The position numbers and the translations under genes are program-made. From contig JALLBK010000310.1 in NCBI GenBank assembly GCA_036940085.1, positions 1 through 29,364 on the forward strand: a stretch of 29,364 nt of DNA. Direction: 5' to 3'. Below, in pieces: positions 20,113 to 29,364 of this stretch; within the stretch, counting starts at the first letter, position 1; each line of letters opens with the position of its first letter. Below the pieces are notes generated by a model that worked only from the letters and a program-made list of their open reading frames with translations, made no database searches and was not told the origin of the DNA. The stretch comes from Discostella pseudostelligera. Taxonomy: Eukaryota > Bacillariophyta > Thalassiosirophyceae > Thalassiosirales > Thalassiosiraceae.

Positions 20113-20573
20113 ATTGATAAATATAATTGCTTGATAGTATTTGCCGAAGATATAAAGGGATAGTGGTGTCGTTCACCAACCAGTATGCCGACAATGCCGA
20201 TCGATGGAGACTCTTTGCCTTGGGTTTTGGCACCAACCGTTGCTGCGTTGGTTGGTGGCGGCCGGTGTTGCTGCAGCAGCTGTGTCTGCTGCTCCCGACG
20301 GACAGACGAGCTCGCAAAAGCATGCCACGTGGAAGTGCCACGTGGAAGATGCATTCTACTCTACTCGACTTTAATCCATCCACGCGATGCATCCGCAAAT
20401 CCACGTCGATCATCGATCATCATCTCTCCTCCAAAACAACAACTGACGCGGGCATCGAATGTACCATAGTGCTTAATGATAATACAAACACGGTGCAAAT
20501 TTACATGTTATTCTAGACATAAAATGTTAGAAGTAAAGGAACAGTAGTTGGCATATGCGAATGGCGGGCCAGT
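20113..20573. promoter_or_regulatory. Region upstream of Ran
   Basis: This 461 bp stretch lies between the 3' end of the FKBP gene and the proposed Ran start, both on the minus strand, so it should hold the Ran promoter. It carries the paired G-box at 20323-20348. No convincing gene is seen, although a + strand frame (20127-20516) is open. Confidence 0.5.
20323..20348 (-). promoter_or_regulatory. Perfect tandem pair of extended G-boxes upstream of Ran
   Basis: On the minus strand, which is the Ran coding strand, CTTCCACGTGGCA occurs twice back to back (13 bp each), about 210 bp before the start codon. It is the same 13-mer as in the 891-977 cluster. Confidence 0.6.
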
Positions 20574-21659
20574 CTACAGTTCCTCTCCACTCTCCACCAT
20601 CTCATCCGAAGAAGTCGAAGTGGCGGTGGTACTACTATCACCAACAAACTCTTCAAACGATACATATCCATCTCCATCTGGATCGGACTCTCTCCAAAAT
20701 TCCTCAGTCATTTCTTGACCAAGCGATCGGAAGGTATTGGCCAATTCAATTTTGCTAATCTTCCCATCGTTGTCTGTGTCTATGCTGCGTAGTAATGTGC
20801 TCATATCATCTCGTCGTTTTGCAGTCTGGGTTTGTTGATTGTTCACTTTCTTTTTCTCTTGTTTCTTCGGTTTAGTCATCGTATCCGTTGCTGCTCGTGC
20901 TTTCTGTCGACCCTGCTTTTTGGCAGCATCGGATGGTGGACCTTCACCCCCCTTTGGCCCCGTAAATTCTTCCCAACTAATAAATCCATCGTGATCTTTG
21001 TCTTCTTCTTTCCACAATCCCTCCAAATCAATAGCTTGTCCCAAGCTATCAAAATATGCTTCGGCCTCATCCACACTAATCAACCAATCATGATTACCAT
21101 CAATTTTCACAAAATCATTTGGTATTGGTGGTTGTATATCTAATATCTCCACATCATATCGTAATGTCGTATCTGGTTCCACACCCACATTGGGTTTACC
21201 TAGTGAACCATAGCCCAAATGGGGCGGTACGATAATGTACGCGGAAGATCCACGACAGAGACCAATTAAGCCCAAATCGAGACCAGAGATGACCTTGCCC
21301 TGCCCTATGGGGAAGGACGGGGCTATGCCCATTCCTGACTTGGATGATTCGATAACTTTACCAAGGAGAGATCGTGATGCAGTACTAGTTGGATCGATTG
21401 TGGCGGTGAAGTGGAGTCCGACTATGGAGTTGGGTATGATTTTGTTGAGCTTGCCACCATTAGTTTTGGCATCGATGTTGTCGTTAGAGCATTCTTTTGG
21501 ACCGGCGTAGACAATGACTTGTACGTCCGAGGAGGGAGAGGCAAGCGCTGATGGTGCTGGTGAGAATATTGAGATTGCGACAATGAGGACAACAGCTGCC
21601 AAGAAGGGGAGGCGGGTAGTGAAGTTAGGCATTCGTCGCCATGGCGTAGGAGGCGTCAT
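20574..21659 (-). CDS. FKBP-type peptidyl-prolyl isomerase with four EF-hands, secretory pathway
   Basis: One exon. From the ATG at 21659 the product is 361 residues; the frame stays open to an ATG at 21770. The N-terminus has a hydrophobic signal (FLAAVVLIVAISIF) and a likely cleavage after SALA. The FKBP domain follows (residues about 45-180), with VGLHFTATI, FPIGQGKVISGLDLGLIGLCRG, VPPHLGYGSLG and TTLRYDVEILDI. Then come two EF-hand loops (DGNHDWLISVDE and DKDHDGFISWEE), a Lys/Gln-rich linker and two more EF-hand loops (DTDNDGKISKIE and DPDGDGYVSFEE). All loops keep acidic residues at positions 1 and 12. The layout resembles ER-lumen FKBPs with EF-hands. The C-terminus, GEEL, resembles the HEEL/HDEL ER-retention signals of those proteins. 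It is divergent from the next gene. Confidence 0.92.
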   Translation of the reverse strand: MTPPTPWRRMPNFTTRLPFLAAVVLIVAISIFSPAPSALASPSSDVQVIVYAGPKECSNDNIDAKTNGGKLNKIIPNSIVGLHFTATIDPTSTASRSLLGKVIESSKSGMGIAPSFPIGQGKVISGLDLGLIGLCRGSSAYIIVPPHLGYGSLGKPNVGVEPDTTLRYDVEILDIQPPIPNDFVKIDGNHDWLISVDEAEAYFDSLGQAIDLEGLWKEEDKDHDGFISWEEFTGPKGGEGPPSDAAKKQGRQKARAATDTMTKPKKQEKKKVNNQQTQTAKRRDDMSTLLRSIDTDNDGKISKIELANTFRSLGQEMTEEFWRESDPDGDGYVSFEEFVGDSSTTATSTSSDEMVESGEEL

Positions 21660-21812
21660 GGAGGAGTGTGGAGTGTGGAGGGAGGGCGCGAATAGAAATA
21701 GAAGAGATGATGTATGGTAGCCGGCGTAGTGCAGAGGAAGAATCAAGCGAAAATGGCGGGAAATCCGCATGCGATGCCCAACACAAAAACAACACCAAAC
21801 ACCACCATCACC

Positions 21813-23269
21813 ATGATCGCTGTCGGATCATCGTACTACCAGGACAAACGCTCCCCTCCGATGAAGATTGTCCTCGGGTCATTCATCGCCACCCCCTCCT
21901 ACTCTTCCTTGTCACATAATGCGTGTGATGAATCATCATCTGCCGCCAGCTACATTCTCGGGACTTCGTACTTTGCCAGCAACAGCACCGACGGCGGTGG
22001 CGGCGGTGGCATTAGTAATCGTGGCGGCGGTGGTGCCAACAGCAACAGCAACAGCGGTATCAATCATCGTCGACCGACAACACTTGGATTAAATAAAGAT
22101 GGAAGAGTGCCGATGGAGGATAGAAAGGGGCCGTTTGATCAGTTCAAACCCAAGTCTTTGATATTGAGTGTGAGTGATGTTTATTTCGTTTCGTCTTTTC
22201 CATGTCTGATGATTGCATTCTAATCCCCTTCATATTACGGTCGCTATTTTGCTAAATATTGCTTCACCATCTCAACAACCACGCATATTAGACTATACGA
22301 GTCACCGCCATCAATATATCCTCCACTCTCTCCACCTACTTCTCCGATCAATTAGTCTCCGAACAATCTATTGAATCCAAAGTAGATTCCGGTAAAATAT
22401 CCCCCCGTGAAGCGGACAAACTCAATGAAGAATGGGAAGATCGGGAATGGTCACGTCGAAAGGAGGCATTACCCAGCAAGATTGGGTATGCATTGTGTCG
22501 ATTCCATGCCTGTACGGCAATTATGAGACTGTATGAATATATTGTGGCACAATATATTCTTCGAGTGGATGGTGTTAGTAAGGGAAGAGAAAGGATGATG
22601 ATAGAAGGAAATTCTGGGAGGAGTACATCGTCAATAAACAATAGTACGCATTCTTCCATAATGTCACATGATCAGGCCGTCACCATCATGGACAATCTCA
22701 CGCGGGATACATTCCAAGCATCCCGTCGCACCTACCAAATTGTACACAACTCCGAACATTCTCCTGGAAAAGTCATTTCTTCCTACGACGGATGTGAAAC
22801 ATCGACATCTCGGGAAGTGATTAGACGTATGTTCACGACATGTCTATGGGCGAATGTAACTCCTTTTTTGGCAGAGTTGACTGTGCAACAGGGGGTGTTG
22901 ATTTATGGATATGGGGTGTATTATGTGGCGAAGCAGAAGAAGAAGGAGAGGAGACGGAGGAGGATAGAAGGAGGAGAAAAGGAGGAAGAGGACGCTACAA
23001 CCATGTTGGATGGAAAGTGCAATGATAACACTGCTTCGAAGGGGGAAGCACAAGAATCAACCAATGAGGAGGACGATGGAGAGGATGTTGGGGATTCAGC
23101 ATATGCCCTCGCATTCATTTTCCGTTCTTGTCGTCTGAGCATTGCACGTAGTATGAGTTGGATATCTGCATCCGCGGGGGGAGCATTGGGTTGTGCACTC
23201 TATCCAGGATGGGGAACGGTGTTTGGTATACAGATTGGTGATGCGGTTGTGGGTGCATTGATTGATTGA
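21813..23269 (+). CDS. Unrecognised membrane protein
   Basis: Two exons, 21813-22169 and 22292-23269, with a 122 bp intron (donor GTGAGT, acceptor ATATTAG). The product is 444 residues from the ATG at 21813, which has a CACC context. An earlier in-frame ATG at 21714 is possible. Residues 50-80 are Gly/Ser/Asn-rich. The second exon has an acidic/basic helical stretch (SPREADKLNEEWEDREWSRR), a region around YALCRFHACTAIMRLYEYIVAQYI, a hydrophobic segment (WANVTPFLAELTVQQGVLIYG), a very charged Lys/Arg/Glu linker and a C-terminal Gly-rich hydrophobic region with SAGGALGCALYPGWGTVFG and QIGDAVVGALID. The ending looks like a paired membrane hairpin. I do not know the family. Confidence 0.8.
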
Positions 23270-24139
23270 AATCAAATTACACATCATAGTGTTTCACTGA
23301 TTCGAAATGATCGGAAATAGAAATATGTGTAGGTTTTACCTCACACATTGGCAATATTAATGAGTCTAATGTTGATAGCATCGACGAGTTCACGGAGCAG
23401 CATTCTCGACAGTCGACAGAATGCAGGAGGACCGCCCAAAACTGGTCTATCAGGCGTGTGGCATACACAAGATGGGATGAATGACGAAGATTGCAATTGG
23501 TCCGCAACCGTATTCATTCTTCCCGCCAAAAATTCTCCCCAATGTCATGTTGTTTAGTGATGAGGCTGTGACGGCATCATGACGTCATATCCCCCCATTC
23601 CAAGGCGGGAAATTTTCTCCCCCCTTTCTCCATCTTCGGAAAGAATGCGCGGAGTGTATCGTTGTAACGGATTACCCTCCTTGAGTAAGAAAAAATTTAG
23701 TTGAAATTCAAATTGTATGTAGTAGTTCCAAGATGTAAGAAATGAGAAGCCGATATTTGAATTGTATTTGGAAGAAAATGTACCCTCGCAAAATCGAGCA
23801 ACCGCAAAAATATCAAACACCGCGCCATGAAACTGCCATGTTGTTTGCCGTGCTTTTTGGGTGAGTTTGGTGGGACAAGAGAGAGAGCGGCAGCGACGAT
23901 GGTGGTTGTTGGTTGTTGGGGAGAGAGAGAGAGGCGCGCTTTTCCGTCGTCCATCCACCCAGCCAGCCCGGGCAGGCTCTTCCTATCACACCATCAATCA
24001 TCACCACCGACCATCAACGACCGATAGAGGGAGGCGTCATAGAGGTTGGATATAGGGTGTCATTTTTACCGGCCTGCCAAAGGACTAGATAGAGGCGACA
24101 GAGGCGATAGAGTTGATTGTGGTGGCTGTGGCGGTGACA
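23270..24139. promoter_or_regulatory. Upstream region of the large surface-protein gene
   Basis: This 870 bp stretch contains a perfect CRE palindrome (23580-23587), an A/T-rich block near 23690-23720, and GAGAGA and CATC-rich stretches near 23878-24020 that look like 5' untranslated sequence. A minus-strand frame of 58 codons (23517-23341) has a normal-looking composition but no support. Confidence 0.45.
23580..23587. promoter_or_regulatory. CRE-type palindrome TGACGTCA
   Basis: A perfect 8-bp palindrome lies 560 bp upstream of the large gene's start. TGACGT/ACGTCA elements are known in diatom CO2/cAMP-responsive promoters bound by bZIP factors. Function here is inference. Confidence 0.4.
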
Positions 24140-27100
24140 ATGGCAATGTCATCACGACAGCGACGGCGGCGGGGCATGCCGGAGCTGCAGCATCAGCGGC
24201 AACAACAACGGCAATCGTCCGCGTCATGTTGCCTCATGCTTACCACGGCAGCAGCGGCGACACTGCTAGCTTCCCCTACAACTGCTGTTGCTGCATCACG
24301 ACGAGTACAACAGCAGCAACAACAAACTAACGCAGATGCAGAGTTGATAGAACTATTCGATCAGGTAACCAACAACCAGACAACACTTACAACCAGTAGC
24401 ACTATTGCACGCATCACCGACGACGATACAACAGCAACAATGGAAGAAGAAGAAGTCGTTAGCGGTGGTACCGTCTACGCCACCTGTCCCGACCTATCAG
24501 CCGTCACTGGCCCAATGTATGAATCTGATGTAAATTCCGATGGATTTATCAATCAAGCCGAATATGTTCTATTTACTGATGCCATATCGGGTGGATTCTT
24601 AACACAAAATGGTTGGGAAGATGGATTTAACGATATGCCACTAGCATTGCAGGAGACATATCTTGTACTATCGTGTTTATGTGAATTATATCCCGGTCAA
24701 CCATGGGGTGGGGTGGGATGTTGTCAAACGAATGATATTACTGGATCGAATGATGGTACTGGTATACGCACGGATGGTGCCGCGCCAGGAACGGCACCCA
24801 ATAGTGATCAATTGCAATATTTGACATATGTTTGTGGTACCATGTCTGAAAGTTTGGAGAATGTCGGTGGGACAATTGTGTCGCCAGCACCGACAGTGGA
24901 GCCGACATTGGAGGTGACATCGAGTGAACCGACGAAGCAGCCTGTGATGATGCCGGTAAGATTATGATGTTATGCCTGGGAGTGGGCGTCATTCTGGATT
25001 TTGTTTGGCAATTGAGTCTGCATTTCACCAACACTGACACATGCATGTTCACTTTCTTGTCAATTCATTATCACCGCAGACTTCAGTTCCAGAACCAACT
25101 GATGAACCAACAGTAGAGATTATGCCAACTTTGAAACCAACCAGGAAGGTAAGACATAATGCTGTCGAGTTTGTTATTGATTGAAATGAAACTCAACTCT
25201 GTATTTCATCGAATGCCCCCTTGAATTTGCATCACCTTTTAGCAAACCAAGAAACCATCGAAGAAACCGACTCCAACACCAGTGGAACTACCTGATCCCA
25301 CCAAATCACCAGTAGTAGTTGAACCATCACCTACGAAATCTCCTGTTTCGCTTGTCCCTACAATGAGCCCCTCGTTGACGATTGTGCCAACGATTGCTCC
25401 GACAGTTTCCATTGAACCAACGGTAGTTCCAACTCTGACTCCTATTTCGTCTGCACCGACCACTGAGGTATGTCAAGTCTAGTTTTTTCTCTGTGCTCAA
25501 TTAGTGAAGTACTTTTTTCATCATTATTCGTCGGCTCATCTAATGTTCATCTCGGTTTTTCATCATCTCCNATCCTACCCGAGCAATCTCCCAACAACCT
25601 CACTCTCTCCAACAGTATCATCCGCACCCTCCATCCTCTACACTGGAGAATTCCCCGTAGTACTGGCCTTTGTGGCAAGTCTCAATGGTCAAGTTACTGC
25701 CGAGGAAGTTATGGAGGCTACAACGAATCAGGTGAAGCTGGTATTGGAAGAACAATTGTTGGTATTGAGTGATATTGTGATTGAGGAGGAGTTTGGGAGT
25801 GGTAGTAGTAGTAGTGCATCGACAACGACGACGACGGCTACGACGAATGCCACCGCAGCAACTAACACCACTGAAAGAGCGGCAGAGTCATTAGGGGAAC
25901 CAACTAGATTGCTGCGAAGTCGAATGACAACGAAAAGGATTTTGGTTGTGGAAGAGGCTATCTCGGCAGTGGTAGATGATGTTCAGGATGCTGGTAAGTG
26001 TACCCAAAGACAGAACAGTCTTGATGTGCCTTACAATGCAACGACTGAAGATTTCTTTTCCTTATTGTTACCTTTCGTTAGCATGTCCTTCTGATGTGCC
26101 CACCAGTGAAGACCTGGGATGCTTCAACTTTACCAACACCATTATCCTGCGCATGGTTGACGAGGGCGACGCGGAGGCTGCAGCAGATTTATTCGAAGAT
26201 GCCATGCTGACCAAGATTGCCGATGGTTGGCTGAATGAAAATTTCGATTTGGAAGAGGCACTAAAACCACCACCTTCACCAACACCTGCTCCGAATAGTA
26301 CTGTGGATAGAGGCGAAAGCACTTCTTCCGACACCCAGCCACTTTCTACGGGAGCTATTATTGGAATCGTCATTGCTGGGTTGATTATATGCATGTTGCT
26401 CATTCTTCTTATTGCTCGCAATCGACGCGACAAAAATAAGGGTGTGTATGATGTGGAACGGCAGGCGTCTCCCAATGAGTCTGAACTTGCAAAAGACGGA
26501 TTCGATGAGTGTTCTGGGATAGTCGATGACTCATCATCTGTTGAGAAATCCTTCTCGAGTCAGGATCATTTGTTGCAGGGTCAATTGTCATCCACGGCCG
26601 ATATGTCTCCGGCGTTGGAGAAGTTGCCATCCGATGATGAGTCGGAAATGGTTGACTTGTATGATGCTCCTAGTGCTGATTTCGAAGATCAGAGTATATT
26701 GGGTCAGTCAGCGTTGGGAGTCATGGCTGCGGCGTCGACATTGGTGGCATCCTCATCCAATTTGTCACCGACGAGTGTGGATTCGTATTCAACAATGGAC
26801 GTGGCGGATTCGTCATCAACGATGGACTTGGCTAGTGATCATTCAATAAGTATTAGTGACTCTTTCTTGGCAAGAGGGGATAGTGGTGTTGACTCTTCGG
26901 ATGCTACGGCAGGAGTGAATGCCTCCGAGGGTGCCGGAGAAGGCGGCGTGTCCGCCATGGCAAGAGCAGGAGGAATGAGCCCCGGAACAACCGCTGCTAT
27001 TGGTGCTACTGGCGCTGCAGTGGTTGGTGGGGCCGCGGGAGTCGCTGCTGTGGGTAGCAGATCATCAGAAAAGAAGGAGGAAGAAAGCAAAGCCTCAACC

Positions 27101-28449
27101 ACGTCGACGCCGAATAGTACTATGGACGATCTCGAAAATGCCATCGAAGCTGGAAATTGGGGACAAGTCGGCGCATTGGCAGCCGTTCTGGCATCACAGG
27201 GAACTAGTCTTCCTGGTAAAAAGTCGTCGCGCAGCGCCGCTGGGCTTTCTACGACTTCTTACGATTCATCGGCGGCAAGTTCTCGTGGCTCACAGAGTAA
27301 CAATATCGACCAGGCCAGGGCGCTTGAAATCGACAAGCTCGTAGAAGCTGGAGACTGGCAGGGTGTGGTTCTTGCTGCTGCACGCTTTGAGGCCGATCAG
27401 ACCTTCGACGTCGAGTCCGTCTCGGCATCGGCGTCGCAATCATCACGATATACCGGATCTGCGGCGTCTGGCGCGACACCGCGTAGTATGGCCACTGGCG
27501 ACATGTCGACGTCGAATGTAAGCAACCAACGTGGTCAAGAAGAAATCAGAGCTGAGGTCGAAGCACTAGTGCGACGTGTTGTTCCGGAGGAGGCAGATAA
27601 CATCGATGAAATGTTGACGCAGTTCAAAGGCAGGGAAGAAGAATTGGTAGAGACATTGCGCCGTATGCAAGAACGTGCCATTGCCAGTCGAGCACGTCTG
27701 GCAGTACAAAAGTCTGCCAAGCTGGAAGCACGTGCAAAGGCCAATCCTCGTGGCACTAGTGTAAGTTCTGCACAGTCGATTGCCTCGGCAGGAAGCACCA
27801 AGTCGGAACTGGAGCAGGCGATTGAGGCGGGGAATTGGCACGCGGTTGGTCTGGCGGCACAAAAGATGAGTGATTCGAGTATTGGCGACCTTTCCTCGGC
27901 AGAAAAGGCAAGGTTACGTGATGCCATATCGGCATCGCCGGCATTTTCGCGTCGGACTAGAGGCACGTCAGATGAAGTAGACCATTTGGATCAATTGATT
28001 GAACAGGGTGATTGGCAAGGGGTGATTGCCGCCGCGAAACGAGCAAGCGAGGGAGCTGGCGAAGACATATTAGACGAACAGGAGGCCTTGGATCAGGCAA
28101 ATATGTGGCAAGAAATTGCCGACCAATCGAAGCAGGAGGCGCGCCAAGGTAAGAAATATTGCATGAATCCCATTGTGCTATCTGCCGTAAGAGAATGATC
28201 CTCGCTCATGATTTGTAATTGACCTTCACGTGCTTGTATGTAGGCCCCGCCGGTGCCGGAGACGCAGCCGCATGGGCGATTTCACGCAGCCTCAATGCAC
28301 TAAACACAGCCGAGGAGTCAACAACAGCGGTTCGAACAATCCATGACATCGCCGACGAACAATCGACCGACGCGTCGCAGTATGAGTCGAGTAGTTACGG
28401 TGACTCTGCGGGCAGATCTTCCCAAGATGAGTTCCGGCACGGTATATAG
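24140..28449 (+). CDS. Large type I membrane protein with EF-hand, Pro/Thr stalk and EAG(D/N)W repeats
   Basis: Six exons: 24140-24955, 25080-25148, 25243-25467, about 25572-25993 (acceptor hidden by an N at 25571), 26082-28148 and 28244-28449. The product is roughly 1,270 residues. The N-terminus has a basic region and hydrophobic signal ending TTAVAA. Next are a Gln/Thr-rich stretch, a Cys-containing domain with the EF-hand loop DVNSDGFINQAE and several Cys (VLSCLCEL, GVGCCQ), and a mucin-like stalk of PT/PTxxP repeats over three small exons. A membrane-proximal region follows with ACPSDVPTSEDLGCF. One transmembrane helix (IIGIVIAGLIICMLLILLIA, encoded near 26355-26415) precedes a basic stop-transfer (RNRRDKNK). 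The cytoplasmic tail of about 630 residues is acidic and Ser-rich, then Gly/Ala-rich, then carries four EAG(D/N)W modules and a helical segment. Not recognised as a named family; a surface sensor or adhesion role is speculation. Confidence 0.85.
27125..28060 (+). repeat. Four protein-level EAG(D/N)W modules in the cytoplasmic tail
   Basis: The copies are LENAIEAGNWGQVGALAAVL (about 27130), IDKLVEAGDWQGVVLAAARF (about 27330), LEQAIEAGNWHAVGLAAQKM (about 27810) and LDQLIEQGDWQGVIAAAKRA (about 27988). The consensus is a helix, a turn at G-(D/N)-W, then a second helix V-x-x-A-A, which is a two-helix hairpin. Between copies 2 and 3 lies a helical segment with VRRVVPEEADNIDEML and FKGREEELVETLRRMQER. 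Confidence 0.85.
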
Positions 28450-28801
28450 TAGTTATCAATTCTTCATGTCATAAATGTGATTGAACTACTGAACGAATAA
28501 TGTCCTTAAAGAATCTGGTTTCATATATAGACAAGCCTCAGATTCGTTTGCTCAGCATATTATTTGTATCCATGATCATCTCATCTCTCATCACCGAAAC
28601 ATNTCTCATCACCGAAACATGAACTGTACTATCCTCCCCAATCAATTCACACCAAATAAATTGTCGGTACGAAGATCATCCCAAACGAGAGTGTCCTGTC
28701 TATTCACTACAGGCTAGCCTTAGTTTGATGCACTCGATCCCCAGGAACTAATCCAACCCCCCGTTCTCAAAAATACTCACCAAACCCAACCCCAACTCCC
28801 T
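28450..28801. other. Convergent 3' spacer with assembly scar
   Basis: This 352 bp stretch lies between the stops of the large gene and the rubredoxin gene. It contains the N-flanking duplication at 28586-28620 and otherwise AT-rich or C-rich sequence. No gene is seen. Confidence 0.5.
28586..28620 (+). repeat. 17-bp direct repeat around a single N (likely assembly scar)
   Basis: The 17-mer TCTCATCACCGAAACAT occurs at 28586-28602 and again at 28604-28620, separated only by N at 28603. This is what an unmerged overlap of two contig ends looks like. Confidence 0.85.
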
Positions 28802-29290
28802 TTACAAGTTCTGCACCGCCCAAACACCAAACACAATAGTCGCAATCAAACCACCAAACGAAAAAATAAGAATGGGTGCATCCCCTCCATCCAACGTAGT
28901 ACCAACCCTATCCCCCACTTTCTTCGCATATCGCCTCCGTGGTCCCGAGCATTGTGGACAGCGAAATCCCGGTCCCTGCTCCTCAAAGTACATCCCGGCA
29001 CATTCGGCACGGTTGTAAACGTACCCGCAATCCTTGCAGACCCATTCACCTGCCCAGTATTTGGAGGCCTTGGCTTCCTCTTCGGCTTTTTGGGCCTCGG
29101 TCTTTCGGTTGCCGAAGACGGAGAGGGAGGTGGTGGAAATGGCTGATGAGGTGGCGGTGGCGGTGTAGGGAGCGATGAAGCTTCGTGGAGATAATGCACC
29201 GACGCGAGACGATGGAGCGACGGGAGCAAATGCCAGTGTGGAGGTGGCAAAGAGGCAGATTGCCGAGAGGATGGCGAGGATGCTCTTCAT
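28802..29290 (-). CDS. Plastid rubredoxin-like membrane-anchored protein (RBD1/RubA type)
   Basis: An intronless gene of 162 residues. The N-terminus is a signal peptide (ILAILSAICLFATSTL) ending at AFAPVAP, a classic diatom plastid motif, followed by a Ser/Thr-rich transit region. After an acidic helix (AQKAEEEAKASKYW) comes a rubredoxin-type iron site with WVCKDCGYVYN and FRCPQCSGPRRRY: two CxxC knuckles with the Gly-Tyr after the first. A C-terminal hydrophobic helix (ILIFSFGGLIATIVFGVWAV) anchors it. Rubredoxin plus a C-terminal membrane helix is the layout of RBD1/RubA, which assist photosystem II assembly. The loop between knuckles differs from the classic PxDWxCPxC form and has an extra Cys (AECAGM). 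ENH1-like plastid rubredoxins are the alternative. Confidence 0.9.
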   Translation of the reverse strand: MKSILAILSAICLFATSTLAFAPVAPSSRVGALSPRSFIAPYTATATSSAISTTSLSVFGNRKTEAQKAEEEAKASKYWAGEWVCKDCGYVYNRAECAGMYFEEQGPGFRCPQCSGPRRRYAKKVGDRVGTTLDGGDAPILIFSFGGLIATIVFGVWAVQNL

Positions 29291-29364
29291 GGTGATTGAA
29301 GTCTATGACGAGTATGAATTGCTGGTGCTGCTGGGATACGATAACGATTTGGGATAGGAGTAGG
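29291..29364. other. 5' region of the rubredoxin gene
   Basis: The last 74 bases lie upstream of the rubredoxin-like gene start. They are too short to judge, and nothing distinctive is seen. Confidence 0.4.

Noticed and set aside
20127..20516. Plus-strand ORF of 129 codons between Ran and FKBP
   Set aside because: Cys/Arg-rich random-looking composition; it overlaps the Ran promoter and the paired G-box.
23341..23517. Minus-strand ORF of 58 codons (begins MNTVADQLQ) after the unknown membrane-protein gene
   Set aside because: It overlaps the likely 3' UTR of the + strand gene, the opposite strand is equally open, and no motif or splice partner was found.
1..29364. tRNA, rRNA, transposon or retroelement remnants
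   Set aside because: I found no cloverleaf-like sequence, long terminal or inverted repeat, transposase or reverse transcriptase motif by eye. A dedicated scan could still find a small RNA.

Overview
The window is nuclear DNA from a diatom, most likely a centric (Thalassiosirales-type) species. Four encoded proteins start with a signal peptide that ends in an AFAP/AFVS-type motif, the bipartite presequence used to enter a secondary red plastid. One gene encodes a fucoxanthin-chlorophyll a/c protein and another a Psb31/PsbQ'-like lumenal photosystem II subunit. Coding regions are broken by short GT-AG introns of about 70-470 bp. The centric assignment is inference; the diatom assignment is well supported. 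All exon joins below were worked out by eye from reading frame and splice consensus.

Layout, left to right. A weak Pro/Ser-rich ORF (175-594, -). A SAP-domain DEAD-box RNA helicase in three exons (1132-3816, -), divergent from a TIC20 plastid import channel subunit (4124-5014, +). A polytopic membrane protein with conserved-looking His/Asp residues (5298-6110, -), divergent from a molybdenum cofactor sulfurase with an N-terminal membrane segment (6674-10467, +). An 87-residue two-exon membrane protein (10639-11159, -) that is easily missed because each exon is short. A hypothetical acidic protein (11551-12421, +).

From 12.7 to 16.4 kb lies a run of three plastid genes: the Psb31-like subunit (12703-13637, -) divergent from an HHL1-like plastid protein (14188-14968, +), then an FCP antenna protein (15608-16372, +). 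Next come a bacterial-type glucokinase (17333-18655, +), the GTPase Ran (19001-20112, -, with its ATG apparently alone in the first exon), an FKBP-type prolyl isomerase with four EF-hands (20574-21659, -) and an unrecognised membrane protein (21813-23269, +).

The right third is dominated by a six-exon gene (24140-28449, +) for a large type I membrane protein. It has a signal peptide, one EF-hand, a Pro/Thr-rich stalk, a Cys-containing membrane-proximal region, one transmembrane helix and a long cytoplasmic tail. The tail carries four copies of an unnamed module with the core (V/I)EAG(D/N)W. This is the best candidate for something undescribed. A plastid rubredoxin-like protein with a C-terminal membrane anchor (28802-29290, -) closes the window.

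The genes do not form an operon. The common thread is plastid supply: protein import, RNA metabolism, photosystem II structure and assembly, and light harvesting. A recurring CTTCCACGTGGCA (G-box core) element occurs in pairs or clusters at three separate intergenic sites and may be a shared regulatory signal. Two single N characters mark assembly problems, one of them at a splice acceptor.
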